Of a stretch of 5,071 nt of DNA, positions 1-5,071 are shown one piece after another. The stretch comes from Pirellulales bacterium (GTDB taxonomy: Bacteria; Planctomycetota; Planctomycetia; Pirellulales; Thermoguttaceae). A program made the position numbers and the translations under genes. The stretch lies in contig JAUWJC010000338.1 of the NCBI GenBank assembly GCA_030607895.1, positions 1 to 5,071 of the forward strand, given 5' to 3'. The notes beneath the pieces are model-generated. The model had not been told where the DNA came from, searched no databases, and worked only from the letters and a program-made list of their open reading frames with translations. Every line of letters begins with the position of its first letter. Positions within the stretch are counted from its first letter, which is position 1.

Positions 1-28
1 CCTTCCCCCTTCCGCCTTCCCCCTTCTC
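1..28. repeat. 7-bp tandem array (CCTTCCC)n, reaching the window edge
   Basis: Four consecutive heptamers are visible: CCTTCCC, CCTTCCG, CCTTCCC and CCTTCTC. The array touches the left edge and may continue beyond it. It lies directly before the solute-binding protein gene and is in open frame with it, so it is either intergenic repeat or the coding start of a signal peptide. The same 7-bp period recurs at 1463-1612 and 4976-5059 with other unit sequences. Confidence 0.7.
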
Positions 29-40
29 TGCCTCTGCTGC

Positions 41-1459
41 TTGCTGATGGCCGGTGGTCGGAAGCCGGCTCCGCAAGACGTGCCGCCGCCGGAAGACACC
101 GTGCTGTCGGGCGTAACGCTGCGTCTGTTGGTGGTGAGCGACGCGGCGCTGGCCAAGGCGGCCGAGCAGGCACGCGGTGAATGGAACGCACAGACCGGCT
201 CGGAACTGTTGGTCGAACAGATCGGCGAGGAGGAGTTGGCTGCCGCCAAGGTGCTCGAGGCGGATGCCGTGATCTGCCCGTCGCACCTGCTCGGACCGCT
301 GGCCCAGCGGGAGTTGATCGTCCCGGTGCCCGATAAGCTGACCAAAGATACCGAACAGGGTTGGTCGGACATCTTCGAGCTTGTGCGGCTTTGCGATGTG
401 GTCTGGGGGCAATCGACCCAAGCGGTGCCTTTCGGGTCGCCCGTGCTGGTCTGCTACTATCGGGCAGATCTGCTCGAAAAGCTTGGCCGCCGTCCGCCCG
501 AGACCTGGACCGAGTACCAGGAACTGGCACAACTGCTGGCCGACCGGAAGAACCTGGGCGAAGCGGCTCCGCCGGATAACCAGCCGTGGCACGGAACAAT
601 CGAGCCGTTGGCCGACGGCTGGGCCGGATTGGTGCTTTTGGCCCGGGCCGCACCGTACGCAAAACACCCCAGTAACTACTCGACCTTGGGCGACATCGAC
701 ACGATGGAGCCGTTGGTCGACGGTCCGCCGTTCGTCCGGGCGCTTGGCGAGTTGGTGGCCGCGGCCAGATTGGGTCCGTCCAAAACCAAGAGGCTTCAGT
801 ACGATCCGGCCGCCGTGCGCAAGGCGTTTTGGCGGGGAGATTGCGGCCTGGCACTGAGTTGGCCCTCGTGCACTGCCGCACTGCCAGACGGTGTCGAGTC
901 ATCCGCAATTCGGGCTGGACTGGCCGAATTGCCCGGCACGGCCGAGGTCTACAACCGGGACGAAAAGAGTTGGCAAACGCGCGGCGAATCCGACGATCGT
1001 CGAGTACCCCTTTTAGGCATGGCCGGGCGGATCGGCGTGGTCAGTCGCACGTCGGCCCAGCCGGAGGTGGCCTTCCAGTTACTCCGGTGGATGTCGCAAG
1101 ATTTGGCCGGCGGGCAGTTTAGCGCCGCAAGCCCCGCCACGACCCTTTTTCGCCGGTCGCAGGTCAAAATGGCCCGGGCGTGGGTCGAGCCGCAACTCGC
1201 TTCGACGACTGCCGCCCAATATGCCGACGGGCTCGAGCAGCCGTTCCGGCGTCAGCAGTGGCTTTTTGGGCTTCGGCTTCCCGGCCGGGCGGAGTATCTG
1301 GCCGCTCTTGACGAGGCCGTACACCAAGCGGTCAGCGGCGAGAAGTCGCCGGCCGACGTCCTTCGCACGGCTGCCGGGCGATGGCGGGAAATCACCCGGA
1401 AGCTCGGCCCAAAACGCCAGCAAGCCGCCTATCTCAACAGCCTGGGCCTGGAACCCTGA
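41..1459 (+). CDS. Extracellular solute-binding protein, family 1 type (5' end uncertain)
   Basis: This is probably the periplasmic or lipid-anchored substrate-binding component of an ABC importer, most likely for a sugar or oligosaccharide; the substrate cannot be read from the sequence. Visible hallmarks are an N-terminal beta strand (SGVTLRLLVVSD, residues 23-34), the typical hinge segment AVPFGSPVLVCYYRADLLEKL (in two parts, residues 128-148) followed by PPETWTEYQELAQLL (152-166), the aromatic segment FWRGDCGLALSWPS (263-276), and the C-terminal LLGMAGRIGVVSRTS and AFQLLRWMS elements (324-352) with a closing helix LDEAVHQAVSGE (423-434). The length of 472 aa fits the family. The start is unclear: TTG at 41 and ATG at 47 both lack a Shine-Dalgarno sequence, and neither leaves a signal peptide. 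The frame stays open to the left edge and reads a hydrophobic stretch (FPLLCLCCLLMAGG), so the real start may lie outside the window. No permease or ATPase gene is adjacent. The gene ends with TGA at 1457-1459. Confidence 0.85.
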   Translation: MLMAGGRKPAPQDVPPPEDTVLSGVTLRLLVVSDAALAKAAEQARGEWNAQTGSELLVEQIGEEELAAAKVLEADAVICPSHLLGPLAQRELIVPVPDKLTKDTEQGWSDIFELVRLCDVVWGQSTQAVPFGSPVLVCYYRADLLEKLGRRPPETWTEYQELAQLLADRKNLGEAAPPDNQPWHGTIEPLADGWAGLVLLARAAPYAKHPSNYSTLGDIDTMEPLVDGPPFVRALGELVAAARLGPSKTKRLQYDPAAVRKAFWRGDCGLALSWPSCTAALPDGVESSAIRAGLAELPGTAEVYNRDEKSWQTRGESDDRRVPLLGMAGRIGVVSRTSAQPEVAFQLLRWMSQDLAGGQFSAASPATTLFRRSQVKMARAWVEPQLASTTAAQYADGLEQPFRRQQWLFGLRLPGRAEYLAALDEAVHQAVSGEKSPADVLRTAAGRWREITRKLGPKRQQAAYLNSLGLEP

Positions 1460-1462
1460 TGA

Positions 1463-1612
1463 AGTCGGAGGTCGGAGGGCGGAAGTCAGAGGTGTGAATG
1501 TCGAACGGACGAACAAAGGAATGTCGAATAGCGAACACCGTTGCGAAGCCGCAAGCGGCCCTCCTCCGACCTCCGATTTCCGACCTCCGATTTCCGACTT
1601 CCGACTTCCCTC
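1463..1612. repeat. Oppositely oriented 7-bp arrays flanking a 66-bp core
   Basis: Left array 1463-1497 has five heptamers: AGTCGGA, GGTCGGA, GGGCGGA, AGTCAGA and GGTGTGA. Right array 1564-1612 has seven: CTCCGAC, CTCCGAT, TTCCGAC, CTCCGAT, TTCCGAC, TTCCGAC and TTCCCTC. The right units are reverse complements of the left type (GTCGGAG/GTCGGAA), so the two arrays form an imperfect inverted pair able to fold into a long stem. The core holds a direct repeat GAATGTCGAA (1496-1505 and 1519-1528, 23 bp apart) and the hairpin module at 1538-1558. The element starts 3 bases after the stop of the solute-binding protein gene, so it could end that transcript, but there is no clean stem plus T-run. Confidence 0.75.
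1538..1558. repeat. Hairpin module containing GTTGCGAAGCCGC, shared with the right window edge
   Basis: The sequence CCG-TTGC-GAAGCC-GCAA-G-CGG can fold into a short stem: TTGC pairs with GCAA, then CCG with CGG, with one bulged G. The 13-mer GTTGCGAAGCCGC (1540-1552) is repeated exactly at 5059-5071, where the window ends. At both places it abuts heptamer arrays, which suggests it is a module of the same repeat family. Confidence 0.55.
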
Positions 1613-1618
1613 TCCCCC

Positions 1619-1647
1619 TTCACCATCCCGCCGTTGTCTTCTATAAT
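1619..1647 (+). promoter_or_regulatory. Possible sigma-70-type promoter upstream of tRNA-Ala
   Basis: TTCACC (1619-1624, 4 of 6 to TTGACA) and a perfect TATAAT (1642-1647) are separated by 17 bases. Transcription would start near 1654 and give a leader of roughly 56 bases before the tRNA. A caution is that TATAAT is also part of a repeated dyad (1631-1649) whose other copy reads TACAAT, so the -10 match may be a by-product of that repeat. Confidence 0.4.
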
Positions 1648-1679
1648 GGAATGCTGCCGCCCATTGTCTTCTACAATGG
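1631..1679. promoter_or_regulatory. Two tandem 19-bp dyads, 30-bp period, before tRNA-Ala
   Basis: Copy 2 (1661-1679) is a perfect dyad, CCATTGT-CTTCT-ACAATGG. Copy 1 (1631-1649) is CCGTTGT-CTTCT-ATAATGG, which keeps the fold in RNA with two G-U pairs. The flanks also match: 18 of 20 bases are identical between 1634-1653 and 1664-1683. The spacing of exactly 30 bp, about three helical turns, puts both copies on one DNA face. The role could be a tandem operator, RNA stem-loops in the tRNA leader, or a dispersed palindromic repeat; the sequence alone does not decide. Confidence 0.6.
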
Positions 1680-1709
1680 AGTGGGCCGATATACCTGGAG
1701 TGACCCATT

Positions 1710-1782
1710 GGGGGTGTAGCTCAGTTGGGAGAGCGCAGCGTTCGCAATGCTGAGGTCGAGGGTTCGACTCCCTTCACCTCCA
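1710..1782 (+). tRNA. tRNA-Ala, anticodon CGC
   Basis: A full cloverleaf can be drawn. The acceptor GGGGGTG (1710-1716) pairs with CACCTCC (1775-1781), with a G-T wobble at pair 3-70, the classic alanine identity element. T8 and A9 follow. The D stem is GCTC/GAGC (1719-1722, 1731-1734) with loop AGTTGGGA. The anticodon stem is CAGCG/TGCTG (1736-1740, 1748-1752) with loop TTCGCAA, giving anticodon CGC at 1743-1745, which reads GCG (Ala). The variable loop is AGGTC. The T stem is GAGGG/CCCTT around TTCGACT (1763-1769). The discriminator is A1782. The next bases are CCT, so CCA is not encoded and must be added by a nucleotidyltransferase. The gene is 73 nt. Confidence 0.97.
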
Positions 1783-1808
1783 CCTACTTAATTTGACTGT
1801 TTGATTTG

Positions 1809-1869
1809 TGTAGGGTGGGCATTGCCCACCACAAGATGTTGTATGTCGGTGGGCATTGCCCACCCTACA
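1809..1869. repeat. Inverted pair of nested GTGGGCATTGCCCAC palindromes
   Basis: Left copy 1809-1830 and right copy 1848-1869 are 22 bp each and are reverse complements except for one central base. Their spacer is 17 bases. Each copy holds its own dyad, GGTGGGCA-T-TGCCCACC, so the region can fold as two small hairpins or one long one. The right copy ends 11 bases before the ATG of the metallopeptidase gene, so it would lie in that mRNA's leader and could also end the tRNA transcript. From memory, palindromes of this GTAGGGTGGGC type are widespread between genes in planctomycetes; this needs a genome search. Confidence 0.8.
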
Positions 1870-1880
1870 TCTTGGCAACC

Positions 1881-2783
1881 ATGGATAAAATGAAACGTCT
1901 GCTGCCCGTACTGCTTGTTGCTGTCGGCTTGCTTGCGGCAGGGTGGGCAGTCCGGTCGTTGCGCGGCAATAGCCAGAGACAGTCACCGGAAGCGCCGGGG
2001 GTTCAGCTTGCTGCCGCTTGTCGGCAGACGGGCGACTGGCTTCGACGGCAGTTGGGCGACGAGTGCCATGTGATCGTCCGCACGCCGTTTGTCATTGGCG
2101 GCGACTTGTCCGAAGCCGAGTTGGACCGCCGCCACCGGCGGACAATCGCACCGGCCGCTCGGGCGATGATTACTTGCTACTTCCGGACCGGCCCCGACGA
2201 GCCGATTACCGTGCTCTTGTTCGGCGGTGAATCGGCCTATCGGGCCTACGCGAAAAGGCTCTTCGGCAAGCGACGGCCATCGTCGCATGGTTACTACCGG
2301 CCGCACTTGCGAACGGTTATCGTCAACCTCGCCGCCGGCGAGAAGGCGTTGTTGCACGAGTTGACGCACGCGCTGATGGCATTCGATTTTCCCGACGCGC
2401 CCGACTGGTTCAATGAAGGGCTCGCCGCGCTCCACGAGCAGTGCCGCATCGACCGGGGTAAAATCGAAGGGCTTGCGGGCCGACGGCTGGGAGTCTTGCA
2501 GGCGGCCGCTGGCCAAGACCGGCTGCGGACGCTCGACTCGCTCGTGGGGTCCGACGACTTCCACTCCGATTGCGAAGAACTCAACTACGCGCACGCCCGG
2601 TACTTCTGCCTGTACATGCAAGAGCGCGGCGTGTTGGCCAGGTTCTACCGCCTGTTGCGTGCCGGTCACAAAAGCGATCCAACCGGCCGCAAGGCTGTGG
2701 GCCGGGTGTTTTCGGATCGCTCGCAAGCCGAACTGGACGCCGATTTCCGCCGCTGGGTGACGGGCCTTCCGTCAAGTTGGTAG
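1881..2783 (+). CDS. Membrane-anchored gluzincin-type zinc metallopeptidase (peptidase MA / DUF1570-like)
   Basis: This is a predicted zinc peptidase acting outside the cytoplasmic membrane; its substrate is unknown. Residues 5-23 (KRLLPVLLVAVGLLAAGWA) form a hydrophobic signal anchor after a short basic start. The catalytic core is HELTH (H159, E160, H163), and E179 in WFNEG is the likely third zinc ligand, giving the HExxH-x15-E spacing of gluzincins. The segment YAHARYFCLYMQERG (236-250) and the following helix resemble the C-terminal part of the peptidase MA-like family. Length is 300 aa. I chose ATG 1881; ATG 1890 is a close alternative and no Shine-Dalgarno sequence marks either. The frame stays open upstream to a TTG at 1806, but that part only translates the palindrome repeats, so it is excluded. 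The stop is TAG, two bases before the inverted repeat at 2785. The family assignment is fairly firm; the exact subfamily is not. Confidence 0.85.
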   Translation: MDKMKRLLPVLLVAVGLLAAGWAVRSLRGNSQRQSPEAPGVQLAAACRQTGDWLRRQLGDECHVIVRTPFVIGGDLSEAELDRRHRRTIAPAARAMITCYFRTGPDEPITVLLFGGESAYRAYAKRLFGKRRPSSHGYYRPHLRTVIVNLAAGEKALLHELTHALMAFDFPDAPDWFNEGLAALHEQCRIDRGKIEGLAGRRLGVLQAAAGQDRLRTLDSLVGSDDFHSDCEELNYAHARYFCLYMQERGVLARFYRLLRAGHKSDPTGRKAVGRVFSDRSQAELDADFRRWVTGLPSSW

Positions 2784-2784
2784 A

Positions 2785-2865
2785 GCCGAAAAAGGGACCA
2801 GGTTTAATTTGCCGGAACGGCCCGAAGGGTGCTTCGCACAAATTAAACCTGGTCCCTTTTTCGGC
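2785..2865. repeat. Perfect 27-bp inverted repeat (REPIN/MITE-like) between convergent genes
   Basis: Left arm 2785-2811 (starting GCCGAAAAAGGGACC) and right arm 2839-2865 are exact reverse complements over 27 bp. The 27-base loop contains a second hairpin, CGAAG-GGTG-CTTCG (2823-2836). The arms carry A/T runs on both strands (AAAAA at 2789-2793, TTTTT at 2857-2861), so the element can work as a bidirectional terminator for the two converging genes. Two inverted copies around a short spacer is the layout of REPINs, which RAYT-type (Y1) transposases mobilise in trans. No transposase gene lies in the window, and I see no clear target-site duplication. The right arm contains the stop codon of the HAD gene. 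Confidence 0.85.
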
Positions 2866-3523
2866 CGATCCCAAGTGCATCATACAGCCGCGGATCGGCC
2901 AGACTGTCGGCCACCAGTGTGGCGGTTCCGAAGTCGTGATCCCGACTATGCGGACTTGGCACGGCCACGACGAAGGCGCCGGCGGCAGCGGCGGCCCGAC
3001 AACCGATCTGGCTGTCTTCCAACACCATCGTCTCGCGAGGCAGGACGGCAAGCCGCTCGGCCGCCTTCAAGTAAATCTCCGGATGCGGCTTGCCCTGGGT
3101 GATGTCGTCGGCCGTCAGAATGAACTGGAAACGAGGCTGCAAATCGAACCGCGACAGCGTGGCGTCGACCAGTTTCGGCTGGCTGCTGGTTCCGATCGCC
3201 TTGGGGATGCCGGCCGATTCCAGCGAGTCGAGCAGTTGCCAGAGGCCGGGCATCGGGGCCAGATAGTCGTCCAACAAGTCGATGTAGAGCACCTCCGATT
3301 CGTCGCGGAGTTGCTCCCAGCCGTCGTCCAACGAGCACCAGCGGATCATCACCTCGAAGGACGGCCGTGGCGGCCGGCCCATCATCTCGGTTTTCAACTC
3401 CTTGCTGAACTCGTGTCCCCGCCGCCGAAGCAGTTCGGTACCAACCGCCGAGTAGACATCCTCGGTGTTAAACATCAGACCGTCCATGTCGAAGACAACC
3501 GCACGCAAAGAAGACGAAGGCAT
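2843..3523 (-). CDS. HAD superfamily hydrolase, subfamily IA, beta-phosphoglucomutase/phosphatase-like
   Basis: This is a predicted cytoplasmic phosphatase or hexose-phosphate mutase that works through an aspartyl-phosphate. All four HAD motifs are present: motif I FDMDG (D12 nucleophile, D14), motif II in GTSS (T112/S113), motif III lysine K145 in QGKPHPEIY, and motif IV LEDS (E169, D170). An alpha-helical cap lies between motif I and motif II (about residues 18-88). Asp at position 14 and the GKPHPEIY segment are typical of beta-phosphoglucomutase-like and sugar-phosphate phosphatase members; the substrate is open. Length is 226 aa, normal for the group. ATG 3523 is chosen because homology begins seven residues later; a 19-residue upstream extension is basic and unlike the family. 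There is no Shine-Dalgarno sequence. The last residues (about G220 to V226, RKRDQV) and the TAA stop at 2843-2845 come from the 27-bp repeat arm, so the original C-terminus was probably near LYDALG (214-218). Confidence 0.9.
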   Translation of the reverse strand: MPSSSLRAVVFDMDGLMFNTEDVYSAVGTELLRRRGHEFSKELKTEMMGRPPRPSFEVMIRWCSLDDGWEQLRDESEVLYIDLLDDYLAPMPGLWQLLDSLESAGIPKAIGTSSQPKLVDATLSRFDLQPRFQFILTADDITQGKPHPEIYLKAAERLAVLPRETMVLEDSQIGCRAAAAAGAFVVAVPSPHSRDHDFGTATLVADSLADPRLYDALGIGRKRDQV

Positions 3524-3866
3524 TTTGATGGCAAGTGTCGGGGGAAAACGGCGGGTCAAGCGCGGGAGGCCCCTTTCCACGCGGTCCGCGGCAGAAGGGT
3601 AAGATCAGCATAACGGCTGTTCACGGGATTATCTTGGCCACGGATTAAACACAGATTAAACACGGATTAAACACGGATTGAGTGGCCGGATTTCGAGTGT
3701 CGCTTCATTCGTTTTTTCTATCCGTGTTTGATCCGTGTTTCATCAGTGGCCTGATTCCATTGTGCCAGTGAAAACCGTAAACGATTATTCATCATAATAG
3801 CACGACATGCGCCAGTCCGCCAGGGCGAGGCAAGCGGCAAGAACCAGGAACCGGTCCGTGGCAGGC
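3524..3866. other. Gene-free stretch of about 340 bases between two minus-strand genes
   Basis: I find no convincing coding region on either strand; the open frames here are short or extend out of neighbouring genes in the wrong frame. The part 3639-3748 is filled by the 11-bp repeat element. The part 3524-3635 should hold the promoter of the HAD gene. Reading the minus strand, GATAAT (complement of 3629-3634) resembles a -10 box, but it has no good -35 partner. The part 3752-3866 shows no structure I can name. Confidence 0.6.
3639..3748. repeat. 11-bp tandem repeats forming an inverted element (CACGGATTAAA)
   Basis: Four 11-bp units run from 3639 to 3682: CACGGATTAAA, CACAGATTAAA, CACGGATTAAA and CACGGATTGAG. 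On the other side, ATCCGTGTTTG and ATCCGTGTTTC (3720-3741) are the same unit reversed. Positions 3658-3678 pair with 3720-3740 at 20 of 21 bases, and pairing continues in weaker form to 3650 and 3748. GGCCAC at 3636-3641 can pair with GTGGCC at 3682-3687 or 3746-3751, so two folds compete. The element lies downstream of the minus-strand acetyltransferase gene and upstream of the HAD gene, where it could terminate the former. From memory, ATCCGTGTTT-type repeats are common between genes in several bacterial phyla. Confidence 0.8.
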
Positions 3867-4967
3867 TTACCCTCGTCGCAGGCGGCGGACTGCCGGGGCC
3901 AGTGTTCGGTAGGCGGCCAGCAGGATTCTGCTGGAAATGCGGCGGGGCGCGACAACCAGCCGGCCGATCGGGTAGGATTGCGTGGACCAAGAGCCAAGCG
4001 CCTCGGTCAGCGGGCCCTGGAAATCGACCAGTCTATTGCCCGGCTGCTCGAACAGCGACCGGATCAAGTGCTTCCGCAGAAGGTGGCCCGGACCAAACTG
4101 ATCATACGCCGGATCGTAGCTCACCTTGAACGAGTGGTAGACACCTTTTCCGGTCCATCCCAACTCGAAGGCGATTGGCTCCCCTCGGCACGACAAACAG
4201 GCCATTTTGAGTTGGCCCCACTCGGCAAGTTGCCGGCATTGGCGCCGGTAGAAGTCGAACATGCCGGGCGTGCCAAGCACGGAACCGCCGGCACGGCCCT
4301 TCCAGCCGCGGTCTTCGATCTCGAAAGCCCGACGCAGGTGCTCGTCGACTTCTTCCGGCGTGAAGTGGCTGTAGTCCGCAAATTGCACGGGGCCGGCCTT
4401 TTCCAAACGCCGCGCGTCTCGGCGGAGGCTGCGGCGGAGGTTCTTCGATAGGCCGGCTTCGTACTTGTCGAAGTCGCCCGTAACTTCGACCCGGCCGATC
4501 CGATAGCGCGTATGCACGTCGACGTGCAGTCCCCGCCGCACGAGGGCCTCGACAAGTGCCTTCCAGCGAGGTTCTTCGATTGGAACCATTTCCAGCCAGA
4601 AAAGCGGCCAGGGTAATTCATTCATCGCGCCGGCCAACAGGTCCATCACGGCATTGCAGTCGGCCGCCGGGTCCAATAGCAGCTCGCCGTTCGGCGACCA
4701 GTAGTTCATTGGCAGGTCGCCTGCCGGCAAGACCGCACGGACCTTTCTTCCAACCAGCGGAAGTGCCGCCACCAATTGGCCGGCTTGTCGGACGGTCAGC
4801 ACGCGTAGCCGAGCGTTGGGAGCAAAGTGCTCGAGCCACAGCGCGACCAATTCCGCCCGGGCGGTCGGCAGCGTCACTGGGCTGCACCGCCAGAGCGCGT
4901 CCCACTCGGCTGCCATGGCGCGCAGATCGCCGATCGAGTCGAAGTGCCGGAGGTCCAGTTCGCTCAC
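3867..4967 (-). CDS. CelD/BcsL-like GNAT-fold acetyltransferase (Acetyltransf_6, FemAB-like)
   Basis: This is a predicted cytoplasmic protein of the GNAT superfamily group that includes CelD/BcsL and FemAB-like proteins. Members are often tied to exopolysaccharide or cell-envelope work by acylating or aminoacylating a precursor; the substrate here is unknown. The N-terminal half (about 10-160) has the usual EWDALW helix (21-26), a first GNAT-like lobe and YWSPNGELLLD (89-99). The Acetyltransf_6 core spans about 168-315. It begins with a basic helix rich in Arg and Lys (LSKNLRRSLRRDARRLEK, 173-190) and includes FEIEDRGWKG (215-224), GEPIAFELGW (262-271) and the characteristic YDPAYDQFGPGHLL (284-297). 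The length of 366 aa is normal. The start is GTG at 4967 without a Shine-Dalgarno sequence; an internal ATG at codon 18 would cut into the first helix. The 5' leader is the CAACTCT/CAACCCT array. No polysaccharide or EPS-export genes are seen nearby. The stop is TAA at 3867-3869. Confidence 0.87.
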   Translation of the reverse strand: MSELDLRHFDSIGDLRAMAAEWDALWRCSPVTLPTARAELVALWLEHFAPNARLRVLTVRQAGQLVAALPLVGRKVRAVLPAGDLPMNYWSPNGELLLDPAADCNAVMDLLAGAMNELPWPLFWLEMVPIEEPRWKALVEALVRRGLHVDVHTRYRIGRVEVTGDFDKYEAGLSKNLRRSLRRDARRLEKAGPVQFADYSHFTPEEVDEHLRRAFEIEDRGWKGRAGGSVLGTPGMFDFYRRQCRQLAEWGQLKMACLSCRGEPIAFELGWTGKGVYHSFKVSYDPAYDQFGPGHLLRKHLIRSLFEQPGNRLVDFQGPLTEALGSWSTQSYPIGRLVVAPRRISSRILLAAYRTLAPAVRRLRRG

Positions 4968-4975
4968 TAGATTAG

Positions 4976-5059
<84 letters not shown>

Positions 5060-5071
5060 TTGCGAAGCCGC

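Noticed and set aside
1634..1647. TTGTCT and TATAAT as a -35/-10 pair
   Set aside because: Only two bases separate them; both are parts of the repeated dyad. The TTCACC at 1619 is the only correctly spaced partner.
1079..1708. 209-aa minus-strand open frame covering the 1463-1612 arrays
   Set aside because: It is antisense to the end of the solute-binding protein gene, and a third of it is translation of heptamer repeats.
1793..1798. TTGACT as a -35 box for the metallopeptidase gene
   Set aside because: No -10-like hexamer lies 16-18 bases downstream; that position falls in the G-rich palindrome.
1806..1880. N-terminal extension of the metallopeptidase from TTG 1806
   Set aside because: It translates only the palindromic repeat pair, and the signal anchor begins right after ATG 1881, where an N-terminus is expected.
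1983..2726. 247-aa minus-strand open frame
   Set aside because: It is antisense to the metallopeptidase gene; long open shadow frames are expected in GC-rich DNA, and no domain is visible.
2570..3613. 347-aa plus-strand open frame
   Set aside because: It lies antisense to the HAD gene with its full set of motifs, begins inside the metallopeptidase gene, and its translation has low-complexity Arg/Gly/Gln-rich composition with no family resemblance.
3785..3997. Short minus-strand frame with a hydrophobic patch (FLVLAACLALADW)
   Set aside because: Most of it overlaps the acetyltransferase coding end in another frame, and it has no start signal or domain.
3807..4451. 214-aa plus-strand open frame
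   Set aside because: It is antisense to the acetyltransferase gene, which has clear family motifs; this frame has none.

Overview
This 5,071-base window is GC-rich bacterial chromosome with four protein genes, one tRNA gene and an unusually dense set of short repeats. I infer a planctomycete, probably a Pirellulales-like lineage. The reasons are the style of the solute-binding protein and of the small membrane-anchored HExxH metallopeptidase, the absence of Shine-Dalgarno sequences before any of the four genes, a tRNA-Ala with a CGC anticodon that lacks an encoded CCA tail, and roomy intergenic regions full of short palindromes and heptamer arrays. No marker gene in the window proves this assignment.

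Layout from left to right. A 7-bp pyrimidine array (1-28) runs into a plus-strand gene for a family-1 extracellular solute-binding protein (41-1459), whose true 5' end may lie outside the window. Positions 1460-1709 hold no gene. They hold two oppositely oriented 7-bp arrays around a small hairpin module, then two tandem 19-bp dyads 30 bp apart and a possible promoter. tRNA-Ala(CGC) follows at 1710-1782. A pair of inverted, nested palindromes (1809-1869) sits directly before a plus-strand gene for a membrane-anchored gluzincin-type metallopeptidase (1881-2783). A perfect 27-bp inverted repeat (2785-2865) separates it from a convergent minus-strand HAD phosphatase/phosphoglucomutase-like gene (2843-3523) and supplies that gene's stop codon. 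A gene-free stretch (3524-3866) carries 11-bp tandem repeats that also fold into a long hairpin. A minus-strand CelD/FemAB-like acetyltransferase gene (3867-4967) follows, and its upstream side is a 12-unit 7-bp array ending in a telomere-like G-rich run.

The four proteins do not form an evident pathway or operon. They are separated by repeats, two genes face two others, and the two minus-strand genes are 343 bp apart. I see no defence, secretion or biosynthetic system. The notable content is the repeats: every gene boundary carries a different short repeat family, three loci share an exact 7-bp period, and one palindromic element has been absorbed into the end of a coding sequence.
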